Assembly: GCA_937931785.1 (NCBI GenBank)
Contig: CALHAX010000040.1
Coordinates: 1-34,250, forward strand
Source: an uncultured Hyphomicrobiaceae bacterium
GTDB taxonomy: Bacteria; Pseudomonadota; Alphaproteobacteria; Rhizobiales; CALHAX01
Length of the DNA: 34,250 bases
Direction: 5' to 3'
Positions within the stretch are counted from its first letter, which is position 1. Each line of letters opens with the position of its first letter. The position numbers were made by a program, and so were the translations under genes. This document shows positions 23,493 to 32,350 of the stretch, one piece after another. The notes under the pieces are model-generated. The model did no database searches, was not told the DNA's origin, and saw nothing but the letters and a program-made list of their open reading frames with translations.

Positions 23493-23906
23493 ATGCGTGT
23501 TATTAATTCTCCCGACATCTGGCAACCGAGAGGGCGCGGCTTCAGTATGGCATGCGCTCAACCTGGAGATGGCGAGGTGATCCGCTTCACCGGCCAGGTG
23601 TCCTGGGACGCTGATGAAAACATCGTTGGAAAGGGCGATGTCCGGGAGCAGACGCGACAATGCTTTCGCAACATCAAAGCTCTTCTGGCCTCTGTTGGCG
23701 GTCAAATGCAGGATCTTGTCGAGATCACCACATACTTCACGGACCGTTCCCAACTTGCCGATATCCAGCAGGTCCGCCTCGAATTTCTCTCTCCCGAAAC
23801 GCCACCCGTCAGCACATCCGTTATGGTCGCAGGCCTCGGCCATCCTGACTTTCTCGTCGAGCTGACGCCCATCGCCGTCATTCCAACGGAACGGTTCCAA
23901 CCATGA
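23493..23906 (+). CDS. RidA/YjgF/YER057c/UK114-family protein
   Basis: A 137-residue member of the RidA superfamily, which includes enamine/imine deaminases that hydrolyse reactive intermediates from amino-acid catabolism. Family marks include VIRFTGQVSWD (strand region near residues 30-40), EQTRQCFRNIKALLASVGG, and the late PPVSTSVMVAGLGHPDFLVEL where true RidA has the catalytic RxxxxxxxLP-type Arg. Here the Arg of that motif seems replaced (PPVSTSV), so it may belong to a non-archetypal Rid group. I use the ATG at 23493 because the earlier frame lies over the terminator hairpin. It overlaps the methyltransferase gene by ATGA. Confidence 0.82.
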   Translation: MRVINSPDIWQPRGRGFSMACAQPGDGEVIRFTGQVSWDADENIVGKGDVREQTRQCFRNIKALLASVGGQMQDLVEITTYFTDRSQLADIQQVRLEFLSPETPPVSTSVMVAGLGHPDFLVELTPIAVIPTERFQP

Positions 23907-24694
23907 CAGAGGAACACGAAATCGAATACACGCCAGCGTTCATCCGCCAGCTTGAGTTGCTGTGGGGAGAAGGGTTTCTTTCTCCCGGAGGACCGGAGGA
24001 AGTGGATGAGATCGTACGTGGCCTCAACCTTGCCGACAAACATGTGCTGGACGTTGGTATCGGCGCAGCCGGTCCGGCCATGCAGCTTGTCGAAGCGCAT
24101 GACGCAGGCCACATAACGGGGATCGACGTCGAGGAACCGGTGCTGCAGCGTGCAGCCGGCCGCATCACCGAAAGAGGATTCGCAGATCGTATCTCTACAA
24201 AATTGGTGATGCCCGGACCGCTGCCGTTCGATGACAACAGTTTTGACGTTGTCTTTTCAAAGGATTCCGTGATCCACATCCCGGATAAACCAGCCTTCTA
24301 CAGTGAATGCCGCCGCGTTCTCAAATCCGGCGGATGGCTCGCGGTCAGCGACTGGTTCGGCAGCGAGTCTCCCATAACCGATGAAATGCAGCGTTACATC
24401 GACGGGCCGCTCGACTTCAAGATGGCACCAATCACGCACAGCCGTGCGGTCCTTGAGGCCTGCAACTTCGAGAACGTGGAGGTGAACGACCGTAATGCCT
24501 GGTTCGTCACGCAGATCGAACGCGAGTTGGAGTGGATCGATCGCGAAGGTTACGACTTGATCGCCAGCGAACAGGGCAAGGAGGTTGCTGACGTGTTCAA
24601 CACGCGTACACGTCTGAGATACACGGTCGCCAGCCAGGGACAATTGCGTCCAGGCCACTTGCGTGGGCAGAAGCCAAAAGATACAGCCGCATGA
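23903..24694 (+). CDS. Class I SAM-dependent methyltransferase (N-methyltransferase-like)
   Basis: A 263-residue methyltransferase with motif I VLDVGIGAAGPAMQLV (about residues 48-63), the ribose-binding acidic residue in ITGIDVEEPVL, and motif III-like CRRVLKSGGWLAVSDWF. The N-terminal LSPGGPEEVDEIV segment is typical of phosphoethanolamine and sarcosine/dimethylglycine type N-methyltransferases. It overlaps RidA upstream and the first permease downstream (both ATGA), which is an unusual position for a methyltransferase inside an uptake operon. It may methylate the imported compound or a breakdown product, or reverse the demethylase step (inference). Confidence 0.85.
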   Translation: MTEEHEIEYTPAFIRQLELLWGEGFLSPGGPEEVDEIVRGLNLADKHVLDVGIGAAGPAMQLVEAHDAGHITGIDVEEPVLQRAAGRITERGFADRISTKLVMPGPLPFDDNSFDVVFSKDSVIHIPDKPAFYSECRRVLKSGGWLAVSDWFGSESPITDEMQRYIDGPLDFKMAPITHSRAVLEACNFENVEVNDRNAWFVTQIERELEWIDREGYDLIASEQGKEVADVFNTRTRLRYTVASQGQLRPGHLRGQKPKDTAA

Positions 24695-25686
24695 AAGCGG
24701 CGGATTTCATATCGTTCCTGCTGCGCCGTGGTGTGCAAGCGCTGGTCGTCATGTTCGTCATCAGCCTGATTGGATTTTCCATACAGGGCAACCTGGGCGA
24801 TCCACTGCGCGAACTGGTGGGGCAATCCGTTTCAGAAGCGGAACGCAACGCCTTGCGCGATCGCATGGGACTCAACGATCCATTTTTCGTGCAATACAGT
24901 CGGTTTCTAGGAAACGCCGTACAAGGTGACCTGGGAAACTCATACTTCTTCAAGCGCCCAGCACTGGACGTCATCCTCGACAAGTTTCCCGCAACCTTCG
25001 AACTTGTTCTGGCCGCAACGCTGATCATTATCGGTCTGTCAGTACCGCTTGGAATCTACACGGCAATCAATCCGCATAGCTGGATCACAAGCATCGTCAT
25101 GGCGGTGAGTATTGTTGGCATTTCCATCCCTGTTTTCCTGACGGCTATTTTCGCGATCTACATCTTCTCCGTACAGCTTGGCTGGATGCCGTCTTTCGGC
25201 CGTGGGGATACGGTGGAACTACCGTGGGGCTGGGATTCCGGGTTTCTGACACTCGATGGATTGCACCACCTGATTCTGCCTTCCATCGCCCTGTCTTCGA
25301 TCATGTTACCGCTGTTCATTCGCCTGATACGGGGTGAAATGATGGAAGTGTTGCAGTCCGAATACGTCCGCTTCGCCTGGGCCAAGGGGCTTTCCAAACG
25401 CCGCATCTGGTACGTGCACGCACTGAAAAACACACTAATTCCCGTGATCAGTCTCGGTGGCGTGAAAATCGGAACCCTTATCGCCTATACAATCCTGACA
25501 GAAACCGTGTTCCAGTGGCCGGGCATGGGATTTTTGTTCCTCGAAGCCGTCAACCGCGTCGATACTCCGTTAATCATTGCCTATATCATCGTCGTAGGCC
25601 TGATCTTCGTTGTCACCAACACGTTGGTCGATCTGATCTACACGTTGGTGAACCCGACCGTAAAAATGGTGGGGAGCGGGTCATGA
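24691..25686 (+). CDS. ABC transporter permease, DppB type
   Basis: A 331-residue inner-membrane permease of the dipeptide/oligopeptide (DppB/OppB) family. The first helix (about residues 12-32) is followed by a periplasmic segment with RDRMGLNDPFFVQYSRFLGNAVQGDLG, the family signature. The binding-protein-dependent transport domain has EYVRFAWAKGLSKRRIWYVHALKNTL, the EAA-type loop that contacts the ATPases. The last helices end near residue 320. It is translationally coupled to the methyltransferase upstream and the second permease downstream. Confidence 0.93.
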   Translation: MKAADFISFLLRRGVQALVVMFVISLIGFSIQGNLGDPLRELVGQSVSEAERNALRDRMGLNDPFFVQYSRFLGNAVQGDLGNSYFFKRPALDVILDKFPATFELVLAATLIIIGLSVPLGIYTAINPHSWITSIVMAVSIVGISIPVFLTAIFAIYIFSVQLGWMPSFGRGDTVELPWGWDSGFLTLDGLHHLILPSIALSSIMLPLFIRLIRGEMMEVLQSEYVRFAWAKGLSKRRIWYVHALKNTLIPVISLGGVKIGTLIAYTILTETVFQWPGMGFLFLEAVNRVDTPLIIAYIIVVGLIFVVTNTLVDLIYTLVNPTVKMVGSGS

Positions 25687-26627
25687 GCGACACAACACAA
25701 AGCGCGCCAGGCCCGCTATCACGCCTGCTTGCATCAGACATTTTCTATCGCTTCCGACGCGATCCAGTTGCCATCGTCAGCGCGACCATCGTGCTGCTAT
25801 TCGTGCTCGCCGCTGCACTTGCGCCATTAATCGCACCTCAGAACCCATATGACCTCACGCAACTCGACATCATGGATTCCGAAGTGCCACCATTCTGGCA
25901 GGAGCAAGGCGATCCGCGGTTCCTGCTGGGCTCTGACCATCAAGGCCGGGACATGCTCTCGACCATCCTTTACGGTACGGGACTATCGCTGATCATCGGC
26001 GTCTTTGCAGTACTCTTGCAGGCGTTTCTTGGTGTCTCGATTGGCCTGATCGCCGGTTACAATGGCGGCCGTATCGACGCATTCTTCATGCGCCTTGCCG
26101 ACATTCAACTCTCACTCTCGACATTGATGATCGCCATTATCGCACTCGCCGTGTTCCAGGCTGCGTTTGGCAGCGAGCTCTACCAGGACCTCGCCATTAT
26201 AATGCTGATCCTCGTGATCGGTATCGCGGAATGGCCGCAGTACGCCCGCACGGTCCGCGCATCGGTACTGGCCGAACGCAGCAAGGAATACGTCGATGCA
26301 GCCCGTGTGATCGGCCTGCCGCGCAGCCGCATTATGATCCGCCACATCTTGCCAAACACGCTCTCGCCAGTGCTGGTAATCTCCACAGTGCAGGTTGCGG
26401 AGGCAATTATTGCCGAAGCGTCACTCAGTTTTCTCGGTCTCGGCATGCCGGTCACCCAACCGTCTCTCGGCTCCCTCATTCGCTCCGGCTTTGAATATAT
26501 TTTTTCCGGTTCGTGGTGGATCACGATCATCCCGAGCATTGTTCTGGTGGTCTTGATCCTTGCTCTCAATCTGCTCGGCGACTGGTTGCGAGATGCGCTC
26601 AATCCACGCCTTTACTCGCGGCGCTAG
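25683..26627 (+). CDS. ABC transporter permease, DppC type
   Basis: A 314-residue permease of the DppC/OppC family. The N-terminal helix (about residues 35-58) is followed by the family motif FLLGSDHQGRDMLSTILYG. The EAA loop SKEYVDAARVIGLPRSRIMIRHILPN and the late segment EASLSFLGLGMPVTQPSLGSLI are diagnostic. The ATG at 25683 overlaps the preceding permease stop (ATGA), which fixes the start; a longer frame upstream lies inside that gene. It pairs with the DppB-type permease to form the channel. Confidence 0.93.
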   Translation: MSDTTQSAPGPLSRLLASDIFYRFRRDPVAIVSATIVLLFVLAAALAPLIAPQNPYDLTQLDIMDSEVPPFWQEQGDPRFLLGSDHQGRDMLSTILYGTGLSLIIGVFAVLLQAFLGVSIGLIAGYNGGRIDAFFMRLADIQLSLSTLMIAIIALAVFQAAFGSELYQDLAIIMLILVIGIAEWPQYARTVRASVLAERSKEYVDAARVIGLPRSRIMIRHILPNTLSPVLVISTVQVAEAIIAEASLSFLGLGMPVTQPSLGSLIRSGFEYIFSGSWWITIIPSIVLVVLILALNLLGDWLRDALNPRLYSRR

Positions 26628-26636
26628 GAGCAATCC

Positions 26637-27641
26637 ATGGCATTGCTTGAAATCGAGGATCTGGAAGTTGAGTTCCCCAACCGGCACGGAACGCTCACCG
26701 CGCTACGCGGAATAAATTTCACCCTCGACGAGAGCGAACGCCTTGGCATCGTTGGCGAAAGCGGTGCCGGAAAATCCATGGCAGCATTCGCGATCCTCAA
26801 CCTGATCAGTGAACCAGGGCGGATCAGCAAGGGACGGATCGTCTTCGAAGGCCGCGATCTCGCAAAATTGGACGAAGAAGAAATTCGTGCCATACGCGGC
26901 GACAGGATTTCGATGATCTTTCAAGACCCTATGATGACGCTCAATCCGGTCCTGACCGTTGGCGTGCAAATGATCGAAACGCTGAAGGCGCATCGTGACA
27001 TTTCGGACGAAGACGCACGCAAACTTGCACTTGCCCGGTTGCGGGAAGTTCAGATCCCCTCACCCGAGGCCCGACTGGATGCCTATCCACACGAATTGTC
27101 CGGTGGCCTGCGCCAACGCGTGGTCATCGCGATTGCACTTCTCTCCGACCCAGCCATCATTATCGCGGACGAACCCACAACGGCACTCGACGTCACCATT
27201 CAGGCTGAAGTGCTCGCGCTGCTGCTGGCCCTGTGCCGCGATCACGCCACCGCGCTGATCCTGATCACCCACGACCTCGCAGTGGTCAGTCAGATTACCG
27301 AGCGCATCATCGTCATGTATGCCGGAAGCATTGTTGAAGCCGGAGCAACGCGCCAGATTATCGATACACCGCAGCACCCCTACACCATCGGACTGATCGC
27401 AGCGCTACCGGAGCAGAACGCCCCGGGCCAGCCCCTGAATCAAATTCGGGGCTCCATGCCGTCGCTCAATAATATTCCTCCGGGTTGCGCCTTCGCGCCA
27501 CGCTGTGACTACGCAACGGATATCTGCCACCGCATTGTTCCAAACCTGACAACGGCACACGGGCAGAGCGTCGCGTGTCATCATGCCGGTCAACTGCAAC
27601 CTCAAGAGTCGGTCAGAGATACTGAAAGGGCCGTGTCATGA
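26637..27641 (+). CDS. ABC transporter ATP-binding protein, DppD type
   Basis: A 334-residue ATPase of the peptide/nickel transporter family. Walker A is GESGAGKS (about residues 39-46), the signature is LSGGLRQR, Walker B is [12 protein letters not shown], and the switch His lies in LITHDLAVV. The C-terminal oligopeptide-transporter extension includes [16 protein letters not shown] precedes the ATG and 9 bases separate it from the permease stop. Its end overlaps the second ATPase gene by ATGA. It should form a heterodimer with that protein on the cytoplasmic face of the importer. Confidence 0.93.
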   Translation: MALLEIEDLEVEFPNRHGTLTALRGINFTLDESERLGIVGESGAGKSMAAFAILNLISEPGRISKGRIVFEGRDLAKLDEEEIRAIRGDRISMIFQDPMMTLNPVLTVGVQMIETLKAHRDISDEDARKLALARLREVQIPSPEARLDAYPHELSGGLRQRVVIAIALLSDPAIIIADEPTTALDVTIQAEVLALLLALCRDHATALILITHDLAVVSQITERIIVMYAGSIVEAGATRQIIDTPQHPYTIGLIAALPEQNAPGQPLNQIRGSMPSLNNIPPGCAFAPRCDYATDICHRIVPNLTTAHGQSVACHHAGQLQPQESVRDTERAVS

Positions 27642-28627
27642 GCGACACGAGCACACCGCTTGTAGAAGTCAGAGACGTCCACAAGCGTTTCCCCCTCCCA
27701 AGTTCGTTCCTCTCCTCGGCGCGCCCAAAAGTTCATGCCCTGAACGGTGTATCGATCACAGTGCAGCGCGGGGAGGCATTCTGTCTTGTCGGTGAGTCCG
27801 GTTGTGGAAAAACAACGCTTGGCCGTACGGTCATCGGTTTGGAAAAACCGACACGGGGCGAAGTTCACTATGGAGGGCAACGCGTTGACACACTTGACGA
27901 CACGGCACGTAAACCGATTCGCCAGCACATGCAGATGATCTTCCAGAACCCCTACGCCTCGCTTAATCCCCGCATGACAGTGCAACAAATCCTTGAGGAA
28001 CCGCTTCGGTTTCATTGTCCGGAGTTAAACGCCACAGACATTTCCGAGACCGTGAACGAGGTCATGACCTCCGTTGGCAATGATCCGGCATGGGGTCAAC
28101 GCTACCCGCATGAGTTCTCCGGTGGTCAGCGCCAGCGCATCTCCATCGCCCGCGCCCTGATGGTGTCGCCCGAATTCATCGTGGCAGATGAACCGATTTC
28201 CGCGCTCGACGTCTCCATTCAGGCTCAGGTCCTGAACGTCCTCATGGACGCGCAGGCACAGCGCGGCCTGACCTATCTGTTCATCACACACGATCTATCC
28301 GTGGTCGAGCATTTCGGCACCCGTGTCGCCGTGATGTATCTTGGAACAGTATGCGAACTGACGAAGACAAAAGACCTGTTCGCGACACCGCGCCACCCCT
28401 ATACGCAACTGCTGCTCTCCGCCATCCCGCGTATGGACGGTCAGGCCTTCAAACACCAACCCATACCGGGCGAAGTACCCTCGCCCGTGAACTTGCCATC
28501 TGGATGCGTTTTCCACGGCCGATGCCCCCATGCCAACGATCGCTGCCGTACAGAGGTGCCACTTCTCAATTCAACAAAATCAACCGCTCAGGTTGCCTGT
28601 CACGCCGTCGAAGAAGGGCGCATTTAA
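27638..28627 (+). CDS. ABC transporter ATP-binding protein, DppF type
   Basis: A 329-residue ATPase, partner of the DppD-type protein. Walker A is GESGCGKTT (about residues 54-62), the Q-loop segment is MIFQNPYASLNPRM, the signature FSGGQRQR, Walker B FIVADEPISALD, and the His switch LFITHDLSVV. The C-terminal extension carries LPSGCVFHGRCPHA, normal for the Opp/Dpp F subunit. It is the last gene of the uptake operon and converges on the aconitase-X genes with about 125 bases between stops; I see no clear terminator in that gap. Confidence 0.93.
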   Translation: MSDTSTPLVEVRDVHKRFPLPSSFLSSARPKVHALNGVSITVQRGEAFCLVGESGCGKTTLGRTVIGLEKPTRGEVHYGGQRVDTLDDTARKPIRQHMQMIFQNPYASLNPRMTVQQILEEPLRFHCPELNATDISETVNEVMTSVGNDPAWGQRYPHEFSGGQRQRISIARALMVSPEFIVADEPISALDVSIQAQVLNVLMDAQAQRGLTYLFITHDLSVVEHFGTRVAVMYLGTVCELTKTKDLFATPRHPYTQLLLSAIPRMDGQAFKHQPIPGEVPSPVNLPSGCVFHGRCPHANDRCRTEVPLLNSTKSTAQVACHAVEEGRI

Positions 28628-28752
28628 CGCCAGGTGCATTTTCTCCAGGCGCGGAAGCGCTCACAAGCCGCTCAAGCAATCCTGTCGCATCCGGCGCAGA
28701 TGAGCATGGTGTTCATATGTCAATCGTGCACTTGCACCGGATCAAAATCCAA

Positions 28753-29178
28753 TCAGCTTCCAGACCGTTCAATCATACCATCGGAAACCTGCACATTTTG
28801 GCCGGTTTCCAGTTCTGAAAAATCCGATGTAGTCATCGTCACAACCGGTATCGCAAGACCGTAAAGCCGGGCCGCTACCTGCGCACCAATCGTAATGTTG
28901 ACGTCTGGCTTCAGGAGCAGAATTGCGGCAGGACCAACACCGAGACGCAACGCTTCGGCAATCCCCGCAGGTGTTCCGGCTGACCCCCGGCTACCGGGTA
29001 AAACAAGGATCTTGTCCGAAATACTTTGCCCCGCCTGCGGGTGTGCAACATCAAGAATGCGCCCGTCGGTCGGATCAAAACCACCCCAGAAACTGAGTGG
29101 CTCTGACAACTTCAGGACGGATCCACGCGCGACCCCACAATGGAGAATGTCCAACGCAGTCATCGTAGCAACACTCAC
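28753..29178 (-). CDS. Aconitase X small (swivel) subunit, cis-3-hydroxy-L-proline dehydratase type
   Basis: A 141-residue AcnX swivelling-domain subunit (DUF126). GVARGSVLKLSEPLSFWGGFD near the start and KILVLPGSRGSAGTP (about residues 56-70), with the conserved glycine/serine loop, are the family pattern. In bacteria, two-subunit AcnX proteins have been shown to dehydrate cis-3-hydroxy-L-proline to a pyrroline-2-carboxylate precursor; archaeal relatives act on mevalonate 5-phosphate. ATGA overlap (29175-29178) couples it to the large subunit. The dehydratase assignment is by family, not proven by sequence alone. Confidence 0.88.
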   Translation of the reverse strand: MSVATMTALDILHCGVARGSVLKLSEPLSFWGGFDPTDGRILDVAHPQAGQSISDKILVLPGSRGSAGTPAGIAEALRLGVGPAAILLLKPDVNITIGAQVAARLYGLAIPVVTMTTSDFSELETGQNVQVSDGMIERSGS

Positions 29179-30476
29179 GCGACAGTCCCCCAGTGACGCC
29201 CCGACCAGACCGTATTGTCCCGCACAACTTCCCCGCGCACGGCACTTTCGACACAGTCTTCAAGGCTACCGAAAGCAACCTCAACCGGCAACATGCCCGG
29301 CGCGTAATACGCCCATTTTGCAGAGTTGGTCATGGCCCGCCCTTTACATCCGCGCACTGCGGGAGAAAAATACGTACAGGTGTCAACCAGAACCGACACG
29401 CCTGATCGTTCAAGCTTCTGAACCCACCCCCTTTCCCTTGCAAGCGCCGCAACGTGCCGGCTTGTCGATATGTAGAACGTCACCTCGCTGTGAATCTTGC
29501 GACCATCAAGGAGTGGCATGAGTCGAGCGAACTCGGTGAACGAGAAATGCGGTGTGCCAAGTGCAACCATTGCAATCGGACCACCGGCGGTCGTCGACAG
29601 AGAATCTCGCGCTGCAATCAAGTCGTCCGACCCAACCGACACGACGGTTTGCGGCCCCTTTTCCTGGGTGGCAGCTTCCAGCGTTGGTGCTTCCGGCGTC
29701 ACTCCGACCGCATGAAACAGCGCCACACCACCGGACGCTGCTCCTGCCGCCGCAATGGCCTTGAGACTATCCTTCGGGGTATCCGCGGGAAGCCCGGTGA
29801 TAACAGGAACCTGATCACCGGCACGTTTCCCCATCAGATGCCCCAGCACATGGCAGAAAAACTCTGTCTCGCGAAGTTCTGTCGGCAAGTGGGATATATC
29901 AAGCTGCACGGTCGCACGTCGTGAAGCATCGGTATGCAATCCGGCAAACGGAATACGTTTCGTCAGACCGCATGCGACATCGAGAAAATCTCCATACTTG
30001 TTCGTGCGTGCGCCAACGACAGAATTGAAATACGAAACGGCATTGGACTCACCAACAACGATCTGATCACCAAACACCGGTCCTCCCGGGATCTGATACG
30101 GCGCACACGTCCACACCGGTCTCGCACCAAGCTCCACATACAAGTCTGTCAACTCCCGCGCTTCTGCCAGAACAACCGGATCAGCATCGGCGCGCGGATC
30201 GCTCTGGACGAGGCTCACCGGGACCGTGTTCGTCCAGGCCGGAATGTCAAACCGGATACCTCGCTCCACAAGAAATCGCGCAAAATCGACATGCGCACGC
30301 CCGTAATAATGGCAGGCATCTATGTGCAGGAATCCGGTTTCGATCAACCGCGGCGCACCCATCAATGTGGCAGCGCGAACCACAAGCTCCATTGCAAACT
30401 GCAAGGCCTCACCCGCATCGCCATGCAACATCGCCTGCTCATCGCCCGTGAGGCGCAGAGGATCGGAAGTTAACAT
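29175..30476 (-). CDS. Aconitase X catalytic (large) subunit, cis-3-hydroxy-L-proline dehydratase type
   Basis: A 433-residue AcnX catalytic subunit (DUF521). It starts LRLTGDEQAMLHGDAGEALQ, then has FLHIDACHYYG, RPVWTCAPYQIPGGP, VVGESNAVSYFNSVVGARTN and, near the end, VLVDTCTYFSP and MTNSAKWAYYAPG. These Cys and Asn segments correspond to iron-sulfur or substrate residues of the aconitase superfamily. GGGGGAA lies just before the ATG at 30476. In context, dehydration of a 3-hydroxyproline-type compound would yield an imine that a nearby RidA protein could hydrolyse (inference). It follows the MFS gene by 58 bases on the same strand. Confidence 0.9.
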   Translation of the reverse strand: MLTSDPLRLTGDEQAMLHGDAGEALQFAMELVVRAATLMGAPRLIETGFLHIDACHYYGRAHVDFARFLVERGIRFDIPAWTNTVPVSLVQSDPRADADPVVLAEARELTDLYVELGARPVWTCAPYQIPGGPVFGDQIVVGESNAVSYFNSVVGARTNKYGDFLDVACGLTKRIPFAGLHTDASRRATVQLDISHLPTELRETEFFCHVLGHLMGKRAGDQVPVITGLPADTPKDSLKAIAAAGAASGGVALFHAVGVTPEAPTLEAATQEKGPQTVVSVGSDDLIAARDSLSTTAGGPIAMVALGTPHFSFTEFARLMPLLDGRKIHSEVTFYISTSRHVAALARERGWVQKLERSGVSVLVDTCTYFSPAVRGCKGRAMTNSAKWAYYAPGMLPVEVAFGSLEDCVESAVRGEVVRDNTVWSGRHWGTVA

Positions 30477-30534
30477 GCGCTTCCCCCAAACGGGTTGGAG
30501 TGAACAATCTCGCTAGCATATGTCCCGCTGCCTA

Positions 30535-31743
30535 TCATGCGGTACGTACCGTCAAAGCCTTCAACCGGAGCATCGCAATGGTACCGAATACGGGGCCGAG
30601 CGCCATCGCAGCAATCACCATGGGCCACCCGACAAATGCGGCAAATACAGGCGCAAACTGCACCGTGAAAATCGTCAGCGTGAACCCAAGCGCTGTCTGC
30701 AACGTGAGAAGGCTGCCAGCCTGCTCCGGTGGTGACACATCGGCAACGATGGCCGAAAACTGAGCAGAGTCCGGAATGATCGTGATCCCCCAGATGATCA
30801 CGATCATAAATGTGAGCCAGGGTGGCCCGCCAAACGTGAGCGCCGTTGCAAGTGCTGCACTGCCACTGAACACCATGGCGTAGATCGTGACATCAGCCTT
30901 GCCAATCCGATCCGCAACCTGACCAGCAACCACGCACGCCAGTCCACCCAGACCAATGGCAACAAACGCCGTAAGTTTGGCAAAGTCCTGCGCGACAGCA
31001 GCAGGCAGCGTAACCGCATAGGATATCGCTGTCGCAGCGCCAATCCACGCCCACATCGCATAAAGCTCCCACATGTGTCCGAGATACCCGGCGTACGCGA
31101 GACGAAGACGACGATCCGTCCAGGCAATGGAGATTGCGCGAGGATCAAACCCCGCAGCGCTTACATGATGGGGCCCAAGCGCAGTGAGAAGAACCAGAAG
31201 ACCGCCAACCGCAGCCGCCAGCGACGTGACCACAACGGCCACGCGCCACTCCGCCCCCCCGCCGAGCGCCACGAGATGTGGCAACGCGGAACCGAGCGTC
31301 AGAGCCCCAACCAGCAGGCCAACCAGAAATCCACGATCACGGGTGCCCCATCCAACGGCCAGCTTCATACCGACAGGATAAACACCGGCGAGCAGCACAC
31401 CGGTTGCGACACGCGCTAGAATTGCGACTGCGCCACCGATCGGCGCAATGAGAAGAATGACATTTGCAGCCGCAGCACAAACGGCACAGACTGCAAAGAC
31501 GCGCCGCGGATCGAACCGGTCAGCAATGCCGAAAATGGCGGAAGCAACCGCCCCGACTACAAACCCCGCCTGCACGCCACTCGAAAGCAAGGCTTGCGCC
31601 ATCGGCGAAATACGCACCTCCCGAGTCATATCTGGCAGGATCGCAGCAGAGACGAACCAAAGGCTCATGGCCGCAATTTCAGCAACCACCAGAAGCGTTA
31701 TTGATCGGGATTTGTGGAGCACGCGCGCAGGTTCAGAATACAA
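30535..31743 (-). CDS. MFS transporter
   Basis: A 402-residue major facilitator with about 12 hydrophobic helices. The loop 2-3 motif is IADRFDPRRVF and the symmetric one is GQVADRIGKAD. Helix 4 has ILARVATGVLLAGVYPVGMKLA, typical of sugar or organic-acid MFS porters such as those for cyanate, hydroxy acids or small aromatics. The start is a TTG at 31743, two bases after the TerB-like stop, with no strong ribosome binding site; a GTG seven codons later is an alternative. It lies upstream of the AcnX genes and may export or import a related small molecule (inference). Confidence 0.85.
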   Translation of the reverse strand: MYSEPARVLHKSRSITLLVVAEIAAMSLWFVSAAILPDMTREVRISPMAQALLSSGVQAGFVVGAVASAIFGIADRFDPRRVFAVCAVCAAAANVILLIAPIGGAVAILARVATGVLLAGVYPVGMKLAVGWGTRDRGFLVGLLVGALTLGSALPHLVALGGGAEWRVAVVVTSLAAAVGGLLVLLTALGPHHVSAAGFDPRAISIAWTDRRLRLAYAGYLGHMWELYAMWAWIGAATAISYAVTLPAAVAQDFAKLTAFVAIGLGGLACVVAGQVADRIGKADVTIYAMVFSGSAALATALTFGGPPWLTFMIVIIWGITIIPDSAQFSAIVADVSPPEQAGSLLTLQTALGFTLTIFTVQFAPVFAAFVGWPMVIAAMALGPVFGTIAMLRLKALTVRTA

Positions 31744-31745
31744 TA

Positions 31746-32159
31746 TCAGGCCGTCGTGTGGCGGGCACGGGCGCCACGCTCAATTGCTGCCGTCGTCAAC
31801 TTGTCCAGTTTAAGATTATCGCGCAGAAGATCCAGAAATCTCAATTCTTCAACCTTCACACTCCGGTCTGCCGCAGCAATTTCCACGGCAAACGCATAGG
31901 CTGTTTCCGTCAGGCGTTCCGGCACAGATGAGCTGATCAGCTCCAGAACATCCGACAACCCGTCCTCGCGCGAGACCACCTCACCGCACTCCTGTGCGAG
32001 TTGCACAAGTTTGTTGTCATCAAACCCTTCAAACACCGGCATGCGGCTGACGAGATCGCCAATCCGCGCCAACTCGACATCCTTCATGTTACGGTCCACC
32101 GCAGACATCGTAACCATGGCATAGATCAGGGCATCTTGTGGGCTTAGTGAAGTCGGCAT
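31746..32159 (-). CDS. TerB-like helical protein
   Basis: A 137-residue all-helical protein resembling the TerB / co-chaperone-like domain of tellurite-resistance loci: LSPQDALIYAMVTMSAVDRNM, a central RIGDLV region, and the second-half AAADRSVKVEELRFLDLLRD with the acidic metal-binding DRSVKVEE stretch. No tellurite-resistance neighbours occur, so this is the common solitary form of unknown function. The ATG at 32159 has AAGGAAA about 7 bases upstream; a longer frame to 32345 covers non-coding-like sequence and is rejected. It is divergent from lysS and nearly touches the MFS gene. Confidence 0.82.
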   Translation of the reverse strand: MPTSLSPQDALIYAMVTMSAVDRNMKDVELARIGDLVSRMPVFEGFDDNKLVQLAQECGEVVSREDGLSDVLELISSSVPERLTETAYAFAVEIAAADRSVKVEELRFLDLLRDNLKLDKLTTAAIERGARARHTTA

Positions 32160-32350
32160 TGGGGATTTCCTTGCGTGCGGGACTGATGATCGCTTGCAGT
32201 CGGGAGGGGCGCGCTGCATAACGGCGCGCAAACAGGTCATTTCACTTGCCTTAGCCAATTTACCGGGCACCGGCAACAAACGTGCCCGCGATGTGAGGCC
32301 GCCACGGCGTCCCCGCGCCGAGACCCAATCCCGCAGCAGGATCAAGAATC

